DNA from: Mesotaenium endlicherianum
Lineage: Eukaryota > Streptophyta > Zygnematophyceae > Zygnematales > Mesotaeniaceae
Reading direction: 5' to 3'
Length of the DNA: 64,000 nucleotides
Assembly (NCBI GenBank): GCA_009602735.1
Contig: WELA01005691.1
Span: 62,001-126,000, forward strand
Shown: in pieces, positions 1-11,210 of the stretch
How the letters are laid out: the number at the start of each line of letters is the position of its first letter
How positions within the stretch are numbered: the stretch's first letter is position 1
Program-made: the position numbers and the translations under genes
Notes under the pieces: generated by a model
The model's database searches: none
Told to the model about the DNA's origin: nothing
Seen by the model: only the letters and a program-made list of their open reading frames with translations

Positions 1-395
1 AAGTTGAAATCTGAAGCCAAGTTTTTTGCCCAATTTTTTGCTGATTTTTGTTTCCACCAAAAAGATGCAGAGCGACCATGGTCGACAGATGAGAGTGCGT
101 GCACAATTGAAACTGGACGTTTGTCAACGTTTGAAAGGCCACGCTAGCATAACTGGCAGCATGTAAGTGTTTGAGGTCATCGACCCGTCAACAAAGTGAA
201 AATGACCATGAAGTTCTCGAAGCAGCCCTAAAAGTGTTAATTCTGCACAAATTCACACGTGTCGTGCGGTAGGAGGTCAAGTGGGTACTATCGACACAAG
301 CAATGCAAAATAAGCAAGCAGGCTTTCTTGCAATGAAGTCTATGATACATGTGGCTTTGTAGCCAAAAAAACAGTCAAGCGTCAAGTGTTTTAAT
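1..395 (-). repeat. Candidate 3' LTR or flank of element A
   Basis: This stretch lies immediately downstream, on the minus strand, of a purine-rich tract and the integrase/PHD tail of element A, where a 3' LTR is expected. No second copy is present in the window, so neither its end nor its LTR nature can be confirmed. I see no convincing gene in it. Confidence 0.35.
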
Positions 396-412
396 TCCCC
401 CCCCACCTCTTA
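396..412 (-). other. Candidate polypurine tract of element A
   Basis: On the minus strand this is a G-rich run (eight G preceded by GAGGT) just after the last recognisable coding part. That is the usual place for a plus-strand priming tract next to a 3' LTR. Confidence 0.4.
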
Positions 413-454
413 GCTGCCAGCTGATGGGCTGTGAACGTTGCCTAAGGCTAAAGC

Positions 455-555
455 TGTGCAATCACCACAAAACCACTCTCCAGCTGACACGCAAACCAGT
501 GGGGGGTCGAGACAGCAGATGTGGAACCGAGGTCGCAGATGTGCGGAGCAGCATC
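455..555 (-). pseudogene. PHD-finger-like remnant at the tail of element A
   Basis: One minus-strand frame shows a short Cys/His pattern with the PHD-type segments FHICCLDPPL and GEWFCGDC, in the right order and spacing. PHD fingers are small two-zinc modules that read the histone H3 tail. The remnant sits after the integrase C-terminal region, the same place as the clearer PHD finger of element C at 63131-63259. It belongs to a decayed element, so only resemblance is claimed. Chance similarity is the alternative, but shared position in two diverged elements argues against it. Confidence 0.5.
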
Positions 556-1762
556 CTGGCCTCCTGGCCGAGGCTGTGACGGATCAGGCACGCCCAGTCC
601 TTGGGCGGTCTCGTGTTGCAGGGACGAACCTGCATGTCAAGGTTAGGAAGGTGACATGGTCCACAGTTCTTCGTGTGATCCTCGTGAAGACGGCCATGTG
701 CGCCTTCCAGCTCCAGAACTCCTGACGCCAAGACACGCCTGACGCGCAGGATGACGGGCGAGCTGCTGGTGTCGAGGGTGTTCTTCGTCTGGCGTCGCAG
801 GTACACGAAGTCACCTCTGGAAAACTGCAACACCCCCGAACAATAGGCTCCTCCACGAGTCATGGCATACCTCAGTGTGTCGCGCTGCTGAGCAATACTG
901 AGGTTGTCAATGGCCATGGGCAACAGGAGCTGAAAGAGTGGTCCTCGCTGCCTGATAAGAGCGCTCCACGTCTTGGGATTGTCCAAGTCTAAGACGTTCT
1001 CGGCCATGGTCCTGGCGGCTGCAGGCAAGATTGGCTGTCGGCCATAGAGAAGGAAGTAGGGAGAATGCGAGGCCAAGGGAGCCTCCCTACTGAAACTGTA
1101 CCTCATAGCCAACCATGGGAGGGCGTTGTCCCAGTGGATGTTGTCGTGGGCCAGGCAGTACTTCCGCAGCCCAAGCTTGACAATCTGCATCATGCGCCCT
1201 GCAAGACCGTTAGGCTGGGGATGATCACGGGATGTTGTGCGATGGTCAATCATCGAGCGCTCCAGTAGCTTCTGAAAGCTACCCTAGAACTCCTTGTCTT
1301 GGTCGGTTAGGATCTCAGCGCAGCCGCCAACGCGGCTAAGGACCTGGTCGAGGAAAACCTGGGCAATCCCCTCACTGGCCTTGGTGGACAAAGGCACAAG
1401 CTTGATCCACTTGGACATGTGCTAAATCATCACAAAGACGTAGAGGTTGCCTCGGCGAGACTTGAGCAGCTCTCCAGCCAAGTCGAGCGACCACCTGTAG
1501 AACAGCCCTGAATAGGGAGAGGGCTAAGAGCAACGGTGTGGGCAGTGAAGCTCGACTGCACCCGGTCGCAAAGAGTGCAGCTGTTGACGACGTCGGCGTC
1601 GACCTTAGTCATGCCGTGCCACCAGTACTCAACCTGGAGGAGGCTGAGAGTGCGCTCAACACAGAAGTGTCCAAGCGTCTCGTGCACACGCCGTACCTGC
1701 TGGTCGCGTATAGCAGGCTCAGGAACCACCAGGAAGGAGCCGTCGGCCATTACTCGCCGCAT
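462..1762 (-). pseudogene. Integrase region of element A
   Basis: Contains the gypsy integrase zinc-binding region at 1430-1762 (GHFCVERTLSLLQVEYWWHG followed by a CTLCDR segment, an HHCC pattern) and the later catalytic core and C-terminal region at 462-1253 (IDHRTTSRDHPQPNGLAGRM, then ALPWLAM, then FVYLRRQTK). Integrase inserts the cDNA into host DNA. The second segment matches the integrase of element C at 62478-62990 over a long stretch, which ties A and C to one clade. Broken by several changes. Confidence 0.85.
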
Positions 1763-1786
1763 GCGCCCCTCGACAGAGACGATATC

Positions 1787-3215
1787 TCAAGTGCGCTTGA
1801 GGACGCAGGTGCGCTCGCGCGCACTGATGCCTGGGGCCAATTCCTTGGCCGTGACATACTGTAGTTGTGGGGAATCATCCCATACGTCCTCAGGCCCGCG
1901 CTGCCAGCTGTCCTGCTCCTCAGCTGCTGCCAGCGCCAGTCGCCGAGTGGTGACAGTCACCATGTCTAGGCTAGTGAGCCCGGCGGGCCGCATGTCGCCG
2001 TCCAAAATGAAGGCCAGGAATGCCGTTGCGTGCCAAACCACTGGCTCATCGTCACCGTGGCGGGCCACCGTGAGGTCTCTCGAGGAGGGCAAGGGATTGC
2101 GGATGAGGCCGACGGCGTCCAAGTTCGTGGATCTTGGAAAATGATGCACGTCAAAGGTGTAGTCCTGTAAGATGAGCGCCCACCGTGCTTACTTGCCTGT
2201 CAGGCGCTCCGATGTCATGAGCCACTTGGTGGCTAATGGTTGAGAGATGGGTGTCATGGAGATAGTGCCTGAAGTGCACAATTTCCCACACAGCTGTCAA
2301 GCACTCCCCCTCGTAAGAGCCGTAGTTGCCCTCAGCTCGGTTGTTGCTGCAGCTGGCGTACGCCACCACATGCTCAAAGCCAGCATGCTCCTGCACCAAC
2401 ACTGCTCTAAGCCCCGCCTGCGACCAATCCATGTGGAGGATGAAGGGTGCCTGATAGTCAGGTCGCCGTAGTACTGGGGTGCTCACCAACAGCTCCTTGA
2501 GCTTGTGAAACGCCGCCTTCTCCTCTGCTCCCCATACGTAGGCTACGCCCTCGCGTAGCAAGTCGTTGAGCAGCTTGGCCAGCTCGCTCAACCCAGGCAC
2601 AAAGCGGCGATAGTAGTTGGCAATGCCAAGAAAGACCCTCAGCTGCGAGAGGTCGGTCGGCGGCAGGATGCCAATGATGGTCGAGATCTTGGCCAGTTGA
2701 GGGGCCAGGCCGCTGGAAGACGGGAGATGCCCGAGGTACTCCACCTCTCCGGTCTCAAAGGTCCACTTGCCTGGATGGCACTTGAGCCCAACATCCTCCA
2801 AGCGGTCCAAGACTGCAGTGATATGCGCCACGTGCTCCTCAAACGTCTCACTGAAGACAAGCACGTCATTAATGTAGCACCGGGCAAAGGAGAGCCCAGC
2901 CAACTTCTTATCTATGACCAGCTGGAAGGTGGCAGGTGCGTTCTTCAAGCCGAAGGGCATAACTCTCCACTCGTAGAGACGTTGCGACCCCCAGGAAGTT
3001 GTCTTGTGCTGGTCCTTCTCCGCAATGGGTATCTGGTTGAAGCTCTCACTCAAGTCCAGCACGAAGAACCAAGTACAAGCTCCAATGTTGTCAAAGATCT
3101 CGTCCGATGACGGCATAGGATATTTGTCCTGCTTAGTGACCTTGTTAAGCTTACGATAGTCACCGCACATCCTCTTCTCAGACCACTTGCCTGAGGCGTC
3201 CTTCTTACCTCGCAT
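1787..3215 (-). pseudogene. Reverse transcriptase and RNase H of element A
   Basis: RT occupies about 2600-3215 on the minus strand: MCGDYRKLNKVTKQDKYPMP, then FNQIPIAEKDQHKTT, then VMPFGLKNAPATFQ, then the YxxDV region and VEYLGHL. The thumb/connection segment (VFLGIANYYRRFVPG) and RNase H (LHMDWSQAGLRAVL, then YGSYEGECLTAVWEI) follow; 1787-2149 continues the connection toward integrase. This is the standard gypsy order. The frame is long and easily recognised, but the element is non-functional overall. Confidence 0.9.
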
Positions 3216-3876
3216 GAATGTGGGCGCAGCGTAGGTGGAGGCACACTCACGAATGAGCTAACACTCCTCTAGCTTGCCTGTCTGCGTGCTGATCAGGTTG
3301 TCCTCAAAGTGACTGAAGCGATAGCGCTACTGGAAGATGGGCACGTCTGTCTCGAGAGGGATCCTCATAGGGTCCCTAGAGTAGCGCCCAAGATCGTGCA
3401 TGCCGCCGGCAAAGCTGGCACTGCGCCGTGCATCCAGTATTGCCGTCACCTGAGCAGCCTGTGCCTTAGTGAGAGTCCCTCTCAGCTTCCAAGTAGGAGC
3501 AGCTGGTGGTGGCTCCTGCGCTGCAACTGGCGCCTTCTGCCTTGCTACTGGCGTGATCTGTGGGACTGCGGGCGTCACCTGCCCTGCAGCGGGGTGCGCT
3601 CAACCTGCCTCGGGTGCATCCTCCTCAGCAGCTGCTGCCAGTTGCCTTGCACCACCTATCGAAGGCTGAGAGCGTGGAAAAAGAATGGAAGAGCAAAACT
3701 CCCTGGGTCGCTGTGAGGGATCCTGTCCCCTTTTGCCCCCCCCCCAATGAACCAGAACCAGGACCGAGACGCGGCGCAGGCGGCTGTCGGGAAGGAGGAC
3801 CCCCTCATTGCAAATGCCAGGTTGTACCAGGCGGGGCGCTGTGGCCGTTCCAATCACGGTCCACGCCGTTGGAGAA
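3216..3876 (-). other. Linker between DNMT-like domain and RT of element A
   Basis: Low-complexity, Ala/Gln/Pro-rich in the minus-strand frames (for example repeated AAQEPPPAAPT-like text near 3480-3540). It lies where element C has its long linker ORF, but I see no clear sequence match. No known domain recognised. Confidence 0.4.
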
Positions 3877-5043
3877 CTAGTCCATCTCAGGATGACGAGC
3901 CCGGGCGTAGAGGGAAGTCAGGGCCTGCGTCTGTAGTAGGATCCACGTCGAGACATTGGCGTCAATAGCCTGGCCAAGGAGATGCACGTGGTTGACCTCG
4001 GTGATTCCATTCACCTGTGTGAGGTGCGGAGGCAAGCCGATCGCCCACTCCATCTCCACGGCACGGGGCCACTGGAACATGCCGGTCTCGAGGTCAATGA
4101 TCTTGCCGCGTTGGGACCCCACGTAGGCCGCGCTGCCGTAGCGACTCGAGAACGTAGGAACCGCCCTTGTGACGTCGTGGAGAACCTCACATTGGGCCTG
4201 AGAAGGATGTGGAAGGGCGACCACTCGCTGGGCCAGGCGCGCCACGTCGTAGATGGAGTCAACGTTGCGCGTGTGGCGTGGATGTGCCGCCGCCAATGCC
4301 TCAAGCGTGCCTGGCATAGCGAGGTTGGTGAAGTAAGCACGCACGCGATGCGCGAAGGAGCCAATCTGGGCAGCGTCGATGACGGCCTCACGACTGACGT
4401 AGCTGCTCAAGGGGGCAAAGTCGGCGCTAACGTTGGGCCAAGAATCGTGACGTACAGCCACGTTCTCTAACACGCAGGCGAGCATGTGCGGCAGCTGGCG
4501 ATCCTTAACCATGTTGAGGACGCGGAGTAGATGCCGGAACAGGATCATACGCGGGTCAGCGAGCTCGCCTCCTTGCCCCGCGTTGGAGAAGCCCTGGCAC
4601 TCTTAGACGGCAATGACGAGGTCGATGGGCCCCAGGCGTGTGATGTGCTCGACGGTGATGTCATGGATGTCCATGGGCCAATCATTCTGGGCGCTGTAGA
4701 AGGCGTGCTCAGGGAAGAGGTCCAAGAAACGCTCGTGGCACAAGGCCATCTGCCTGCGGGCTACCTGCTGCGCCTCACCATCAGGGTCCACATAGACGTA
4801 CCGATGTACTGGGATGTCAGCGTGAAGGGTGGCCAGCAGCCTTATATCAATGCCGTCAAAGAGCTCAACAAGGACAATTCCGCCGGGACGCTCGTGAAGC
4901 TGGGTGGTGTAGATAGGCGTACGAAGGGGACAACAACTGATGGCGGGATCGCCTGTCTGTGCTGGTGGAGGGTAGGAGCGCAACAGACTGTGCTGATGGG
5001 GCGCCATGCTCATGGGGCGCCATGCGGAGGACTGCCACTGCAC
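3877..5043 (-). pseudogene. DNMT-like domain of element A
   Basis: Two adjacent minus-strand reading frames resemble a C5 cytosine methyltransferase. A motif I-like stretch, VLVELFDGIDIRLLATLHAD, is followed by VYVDPDGEA (SAM pocket, motif II type). A motif IV-like region with a CQGFSNAG segment comes next, then a motif VI-like VLENV. C5 methyltransferases transfer methyl from S-adenosylmethionine to cytosine. Position between protease and RT matches elements C and C-prime, where the match is much clearer. The element is decayed and the TRD/C-terminal part is only weakly recognisable, so this is DNMT-like by motif order and context. Confidence 0.65.
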
Positions 5044-6947
5044 ACTCTTCGTAGTGATGGTTAAGCCAAGGAATGTGCTTGAGCAGCGGCTGCTGGTATG
5101 TGCGCCAGCGCGCGCAAGCGTCCTGCAATGCCTCCTCGAGCACTAGGCGGGCCATAGCCTGCGCGTCGCGCACGCACTGCAGCTGCCACCGGTCTCTCGC
5201 CCTGTGGTTGGCGTGGTGTGACGCGGCGTGGGCCAGCTGCTCTGTGGCTGTGCGTTGGTGCAGCTTGGGACGCTGATCAAAGTACAAACGCTGACGCTCG
5301 CAAAGATCCGCTTGGAAGGGCACTGTGCAGACGGAGCGCTCGTCCCTGGCTGCCGCCTGGCAAGGGCGGACAAGCGGACGTGGAGCGAGTTGGACTCGGG
5401 GATGCAGCGGAGAAAGAGAGGCAAGCCGGCCGCGCTCATGCTGGCGGCGCTTCATGATCTCTGCGCATATGGCGGTAGTGTAGGGATGGCGGTCACGGGG
5501 CCTGACAGCGGTATGGGCTACCTTATGAGGAGGTGATCCAGACGGCCCGTTGCCGGCTATGTGGCTACACGGGACGGCGGCAGGCCAGCCGGGCGGCGTT
5601 TGGTACAATGCGTTGGCCTTAGTGGTGGAGGAAGACTGTGCGTCATCATCACTGATGCGGCGATCGTGCGGACCATCGTAAGGCGGTGTGACTGAGCGCG
5701 GGCGCGACTCGCGCAAAGGAGTGATCTCCCTCTCGTCGAGAAGTGGAGTAACCTTCCCGAGCGCTCCTGTGCGTGTCGCGCAGAGGCGAGACCTCGCAAG
5801 CATCCCTCGCCTGCTCGCAGAGAGGGGTGAGCACTCGTGCGCGCCGTTCTGGCGTTATAGTGCCGCGTGCGAGGCGCAGAGCCGAACTTGCGTCGGGGGA
5901 AGGACCTGCAGGCCGAGGGCCGAGGATGCTCCTCCTAGGTCCTGGTTGGCGAGCATGTATGGCTCGCAGGTCGGCAATATGGAAAGGTGCTGTGGAGGCG
6001 GCGCTGGTTGAGGCGCGAGCTGCCCGGCCTGTGCCCAAGCTGTTGCCAGCGAACATGTGCGTTATGTCACGGCAATCGTTGCTGGTCAAGCAGTTGTGCT
6101 GTATCGGCCGACTGGGCCTGCCAGCACATCAATAGGCTCAAATTGGACTGGCCGTAGTCTTTTGCAAGAGTGTGCTGAAGCCAAGAGGCCCCGTTGGTTG
6201 GCATCGGACGCGGGCCGTAGGCGTGGGTGGCGGTGGCTCCTCTGAAGGTTGGGCTACGAGCTCCTCTGCGGCGTCCTGGGACCACTTGTGCCACACCTCC
6301 TCTTCAAAGCTCTGCAACGAGACGTCGTTGGACCTCCCTGAATACGCTGCCTGCCTCATCGGCTTATCCTCAGATGTGGTAGTGCATGGTCAGGAGTCAC
6401 CCGTCCTGCGTAACGGTGCGGGCGAGGGCGTCTGGGAGGCCATGCGGTAGTGCATGGCGACTCCCACGGGAACGTCATGTTGTACGCAAATGTCCGATCT
6501 TGCGAAGGATCCACTCGCCGCTCAAAGCTGTGAGCGAGGGGCGAGTGCAGCACCTGTCGCTACGTCGTAGGCGTGCGCTGCAACAGTGATGGCAGTCGGG
6601 GCAATGGTGTGTGCCTCAACGACGTCTGTCGCCATCTGACGCTTCATGGCGTTATGAGCGGCGTAGATCCGTACTGTCTCCCAAGCTTGTGCGGCCAGAG
6701 CGTCAGCCTGCTCCTGCGGCGTGAGGTGGAGCTCGGCGCCAGACAACTACGGCTCCTCTTCCTGCGTCTCAAACATGTCGGCGCCAACAAAGACCTCATC
6801 ATCCTCAGCTCCCCCCTTATTGGTCTGAACCACAAGCCGGCCGTCGTCCAGCGCCATGAAGCCGTAGAGGGCTCACTTAGTTGAGCGACAATCCACAATG
6901 TCAAGCGGCACGGATGCAGTGCGGGTCCCCCTTGACTGCCAGTCAGG
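5044..6947 (-). other. Unassigned coding-like spacer between protease and DNMT in element A
   Basis: Minus-strand frames are Arg/Ala/Pro-rich with no recognised domain. A frame over 4865-5803 is long and Arg/His-rich but resembles nothing I know. It probably derives from the element's polyprotein between protease and DNMT. Confidence 0.4.
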
Positions 6948-7289
6948 TCAATAGAAGACCCGCTCCACCCAATTACTTACTGCGGCGCCAATAAGAAAGA
7001 GCACGTCCTGGCCAAGAAGCACGTCAAAGGTCTCAGAGCGGGTGACTAACGCGTGCCGGTGGATGGTCGTCTCATCCGAAGTGCCGGGCCAAAAGGTGAA
7101 GCAAAGGGCTAGGCGCGTGCGCTCGGTGACGGTCTCAGACGTGCCAGCCGCGGTGTTGAGCCGCGTCGGCAAATCCTCTAGTTCATCTGACAAGAGGCCC
7201 AGCTGGCGGAAGTAGCGCAGACTGATGAGGACTGGCTGGGCGCAAGTGTCAAACATGATGCGCGGCGGGGCCTGCATGTTGACTAGCAC
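6948..7289 (-). pseudogene. Aspartic protease region of element A
   Basis: The frame shows a retropepsin pattern: a hydrophobic strand leading to an FDTxAQPVLIS active-site-like segment, then about 65 residues later FDVLLGQDVL, the second conserved retropepsin motif. Retropepsin cuts the Gag-Pol polyprotein. It sits between the linker after gag and the DNMT region, as in element C. Part of a decayed element. Confidence 0.65.
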
Positions 7290-7650
7290 AATGCCCTACG
7301 AATTATCCAAAAACGTTGCGTTAGGCGTGTTGATCATTCTGCGCTTATGCGCAAGTCACGCGGGTGCGGAGAGCACCGCGGAAGCTGTGTCTGACGCTGG
7401 CTTGCCGTTGGAGGCAGCGCTGGTTGGATCTGCGCGACTAAAGCGGTAGCTGAATTTCCTACCGTGTGGCCTCCATTGTCACGCCAAGCTCCGCGAAGGA
7501 GACGGCCGGCATCTAGTGTAGCGTCAGCGAGATGACTTTGGTGCTCAGCTGCACCGTAGTCATTGGCGAGGTAAGTGAGCGTGGTGCAAGGGCAACTGGC
7601 TCTGCTGGCGTCTCCAGCACGCGGAAGGAGCGGGGCAGGCGCGGCGCTTC
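7290..7650 (-). other. Short linker between Ala/Pro-rich tract and protease of element A
   Basis: No domain recognised. The minus-strand frames are Thr/Ser/Ala-rich and probably continue the polyprotein. Confidence 0.35.
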
Positions 7651-9809
7651 CTATGTGGCGCGCCCCTGTTCGGGTCCACTGCGATTCTGTGCTATTGCCT
7701 GTCGCCCGGCTGCCGCCACGAGTGTGCGCCTGCGTCCTGCGATGCCCGCTGCTGTGCGGCTGCCCGACGGCCGTGTGCGTGCGCAGCATGCCAAAACGGA
7801 GTCCGGCGCTGCTGCGAGCATGGGAGAGATAGCTGCTGGCGCATTTGTTGGCGTAGGCGTAGTGGCCGTTGGCGTCGCTACCGAAGCTAGCACAGCTGAT
7901 ATTGGCACAGCTGGCACTGGCGCAGCTGCGTGCGCTGGCGAGACGGCAAACGCCTCGGCTGGCACGGGCACAGTTGTTGCTAGCGCAACCGTGTGCGCTA
8001 GTGTAGCCGCTGGTGTCGAAGCAGTTGCTGGCGTGTATGTAGAAGCTGCTGGTTTGGCTGCCAACGTTGGCGTGTTGGCGGATGTTGGCGCACCCTCAGA
8101 CGCTGGCGCAGTCGCATCCGCTAAAATCTCAGCGGCCGTCACTGGCGCAGCTGCAGGAACAGCTACAGCTGCTGGCGCAGGTGCTGGCACGCTTGGCACT
8201 GGCGCGCCAAGCGCTGGCAAACCCAGCGCTTGCGCGGCAGGTTTCTTGTGGGCTGGCGCTCCTGTCGCTGGCGCCGCAGGAGTAACGAGATCTAGTGCGG
8301 CCGCTCCTAAGCATGCCAGCGCAGCTGCCGGCGCAGGTGCCAGACCTGCTGGCGCAGCTGTCAGAGCTGGCGCCGCCTCGGCAACCAGACGGCCCCCAAG
8401 TTGCAGTGGCCCACCTTGCACTGGCGCCGTAAGTAGCGCTGGCTCTGGTTCTCCTGTAGTTGGCACCTCCGCGGGCGCTGGCGCTTGCGCAGGAGCAGCT
8501 GCGGATGTCGGCGCAGCGTTGGGCGCAGGCTCTTTGGCTGCTGGCGCGGACGCCGGAGATGGCACAGGCTCGGCAGCTGGCAGGCTGACAAATGGCGCCT
8601 CGGGGTCGCCCGTGGGCTTGCCAGGTCGCGTCGCCCGACCGGTGCCGGTGTTGGTATCGGCTGCCCCAAGAAAGGTACGTGGCGCCCTCCAGGTGGCGCG
8701 TGCGCTCGCCGGGACCCTCTCCACGCTAATCGCACTGGCCTTAGGGTTTTGTGCGCAGCCAAGGTTTAAGCCCTGGCTGTGCCCAGCCGTGTGCGTGCCG
8801 TTGATTCTCCGAATGGCGTTCCGGCCGCACAGCGCAGTCGAGGATGCCCCCCCCTCATTGAGGATGGTGGTCACGGTCGCGAGATCCGCGCTAGCTTGGC
8901 CGGGCTCTGTGCGCGTGCCAAGTGGCGGCACGTGTGCACAGCTGCTGTGCGCAGCTGCTGACGTGAGGTGGTCGCGTGGCTAGCGGCTGAGCAAGCCTTG
9001 CAGTGCGGTGCACGGCATGAGCGGGCATGTGCGGGCTTGTGCAGGGGTGCAGCCGCCGTCAGGCATAGTCTCTTGCCAGCCGCGCACGCGACAGGTGGCG
9101 GCACCTGCTGTAACCTGCTGCTTGCGGCAGCGAGCAGGGGGCAAACGTTGGAAAGTTGCCGGTTGGTGCGCAGGTCTGCGCATGGGCGGGCGACATGCAC
9201 GGCGAGGGGCGTTGCAGCCGTACTAGCCAGCTGGCAGGCCCGCCCTGTCGCGCCAGCTGTCGCTGCGCAGGCTGCAGGCAACCCTGCTGGCGTGAGCAGG
9301 ACAACGGAGGCCGGAGGAGCCTGCACTGGCTGCACAGGCGGGAGTGATTGTCCGTTGGGAGGCGTGTCTGCGGCGTGGAATGGCGAGTCTGCGCGGGTTT
9401 GCAGCCTGCCATCTGGCAGCTTGTCAAGGAAGAAGCCGTCGCTGCTAGAGACTGTCAGTGCGACGTGCGCAGAGCTGGCAGGAGCTTCTGCGTAGACGTC
9501 TGCAGCATTGGCCGCAAGAGCTCCGTCAAAGGGCGGGCGTGTGCGGGGCTGCAGTGTCGCTGTGGCGCCAGGTGACAGCCTCTGGAGCTGCCTCGTGTCG
9601 ACGCTGGGAATGTGTGCAGAGGCAGCACGAACGCCAGCTGTCAGAGCTAGAGCGTCGGCCAATGGGACGCGTGCGAAGAGGGCTACGCGCGCTTCGTAAC
9701 CGTCGACGGCGACTAGGCCACGGAGTTTGACGATCTCTGCGTTGGCCTTGATTGAGGGCGTCGCTGACATCATCAAAGCTGCAATAGTCGGCTCCGGGGG
9801 TGAGCGCAT
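7651..9809 (-). pseudogene. Ala/Pro-rich linker ORFs of element A
   Basis: Two long minus-strand frames (8871-9809 and 7651-8931). The second is about 426 codons of Ala/Pro/Val/Thr-rich text with recurring APA, PAPA and TPT blocks and no globular motif. It looks like an intrinsically disordered linker between gag and protease. The composition comes from a recurrent GCTGGCGC-like DNA motif on the plus strand, which also opens a long antisense frame (7532-8983) that I treat as a shadow. Whether the repeats were functional or arose by slippage cannot be decided here. Confidence 0.5.
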
Positions 9810-9833
9810 CGTCCATAGTGGCCGTGGCTGCCG

Positions 9834-10775
9834 TCATCGAGGGGCGTCCACCCGTGCGAGGGTTAGCATGCCACGCTGTCCTATTGTCAACGGCGCGGGG
9901 CCGTCACGAGCGCGTCCGTTCTTGACGTCGCGCTTATTCTGCAGGCATACGATGTGTAGGTGATTGACCTTGCCACAGTAGGTACAGTCGCCGGACTTGC
10001 CATTCTGCGCGAGAGTGCAATTCTGGCGAGAGTGGCGCGTCTTCCCGCAGGACCAATAGGTGTCGCTCGTCGTGGCGGCCATGGAAATGCGGCCACGCGT
10101 AGATCCGCGCTGCTGAGTTTGCTGAGGCAGCTGAGAGCACTGGCGCTGCTGCTGCTGCTGGGGCTGGCGAGCTGGAGCTGGGCGCATTGTGGAAGATGGC
10201 AGCACCGAGGACTCCTGGCGTACGCCTGTAAATGCGAGGCCCACACGGTTGCTAATGTTGCTTCGTGCAGCAGCCAAGCTCTGCTTCTCAAGTGAGAGGT
10301 AAGCGCCCTCTTGTGAGTACTCGGAGCGAATGTGATGAATGAGGGGGCCATGGTCCTCTGCCTCAATTGTGGCTCCACGGCACGCAAGAAGATCTCTGCT
10401 GCCTCACGGTCGGTGACAGTGCCAACGTTTCGGCAAAGGTGCGTTAAGTGGCGGTACATCATGCAGATCGTCTTGATCTTGCGGCGGTACAAGTGGTGCA
10501 GCTCATACACCTTCTCTTCGGTCGCGGCCTAGAACTCCTTTCGGAGGACGTCCTAGAAGACCTTGGCCGGATCTGCGAGGGGGGTCTCCACTGGGGGTTC
10601 TCCCACAAGCTTTGTGCGTGTGTAGATCTCGTCACCCTTCTTGCGGAAGGTGTCGTGGGCCTCGTTGAGGAGATAGCGCATGAGCGTATAGAACACGTCA
10701 CGCGTAGTGAGCGCGGGAGTCTCAAGCCTTGCGGTCACGAACTCAGCCTCGAACTCTGAGATTGCGTCGTCCTGA
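9834..10775 (-). pseudogene. Gag remnant with CCHC knuckle, element A
   Basis: Minus-strand frames at 9887-10775 resemble a retrotransposon Gag (DVFYTLMRYLLNEAHDTF, then REAAEIFLRAVEPQLRQ), followed by a Gln/Pro-rich stretch and a CX2CX4HX4C zinc knuckle, CTYCGKVNHLHIVC, near 9945-9990. Gag packages RNA into the particle. The upstream edge is abrupt at 10775, where homology switches to the linker of C-prime. Broken in several places. Confidence 0.65.
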
Positions 10776-11202
10776 TCACAGGTTTGTGGGCCCTTCCATT
10801 ATCAAGTGGTTGTCCACCCAATCATCCGTCTTGAGCTCTTGTGGCTCCAAGAGGTCTAGCTCTTGGGTAGGGAAATGTGGAATTTCTTCCCGAATATCCT
10901 CTTCTTTAGTGACTGACGGCAGGTCGAACTCTGGAAGGTCTGGCATCACTGCCTCATCATCAACTGACTTCTCCACTCCAGGTGGTGGTGGCTCTCCATC
11001 AATATTTGTGTTGAGCTTTGACAGGTTGACGATGGCTGATTGCAGAGGGCTTGCCGCCTTAGCCACTTCCTCTTTGTTGTGTCGTCGAGCGTGTGCGTCC
11101 AGCAGCTGCTCCATGATTTGCCTTGCAATGGATTCAGCTGTCTGACTGGCTGAATCCTGCTGCTGTCCCTTATCCTGCGGCTCTGGGCTCATCAAAGAGG
11201 GT

Positions 11203-11210
11203 GTTGTGGA
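11203..11210. repeat. 8-bp target site duplication of transposon H (left)
   Basis: GTTGTGGA abuts the left terminal repeat of H and recurs exactly at 13300-13307 after the right terminus. Confidence 0.8.

Larger units (their letters stand above)
396..10775 (-). mobile_element. Ty3/gypsy element A with DNMT-like domain (old, broken)
   Basis: An old Ty3/gypsy-type element on the minus strand. Going down in coordinate the parts are gag with a CCHC knuckle, a long Ala/Pro-rich linker, aspartic protease, a DNMT-like domain, reverse transcriptase, RNase H, integrase and a PHD-like tail. RT before integrase makes it Ty3/gypsy rather than copia. It is heavily decayed, with more than a dozen breaks. 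No 5' LTR is visible: at 10775/10776 its gag abuts the linker of the related element C-prime, so the 5' end was lost or replaced by recombination. It is clearly more diverged from C than C-prime is. Confidence 0.85.

Noticed and set aside
7532-8983. 483-codon plus-strand ORF, Ala/Gly-rich
   Set aside because: It is antisense to the Ala/Pro-rich region of element A; the repetitive G/C-rich sequence keeps several frames open. No domain.
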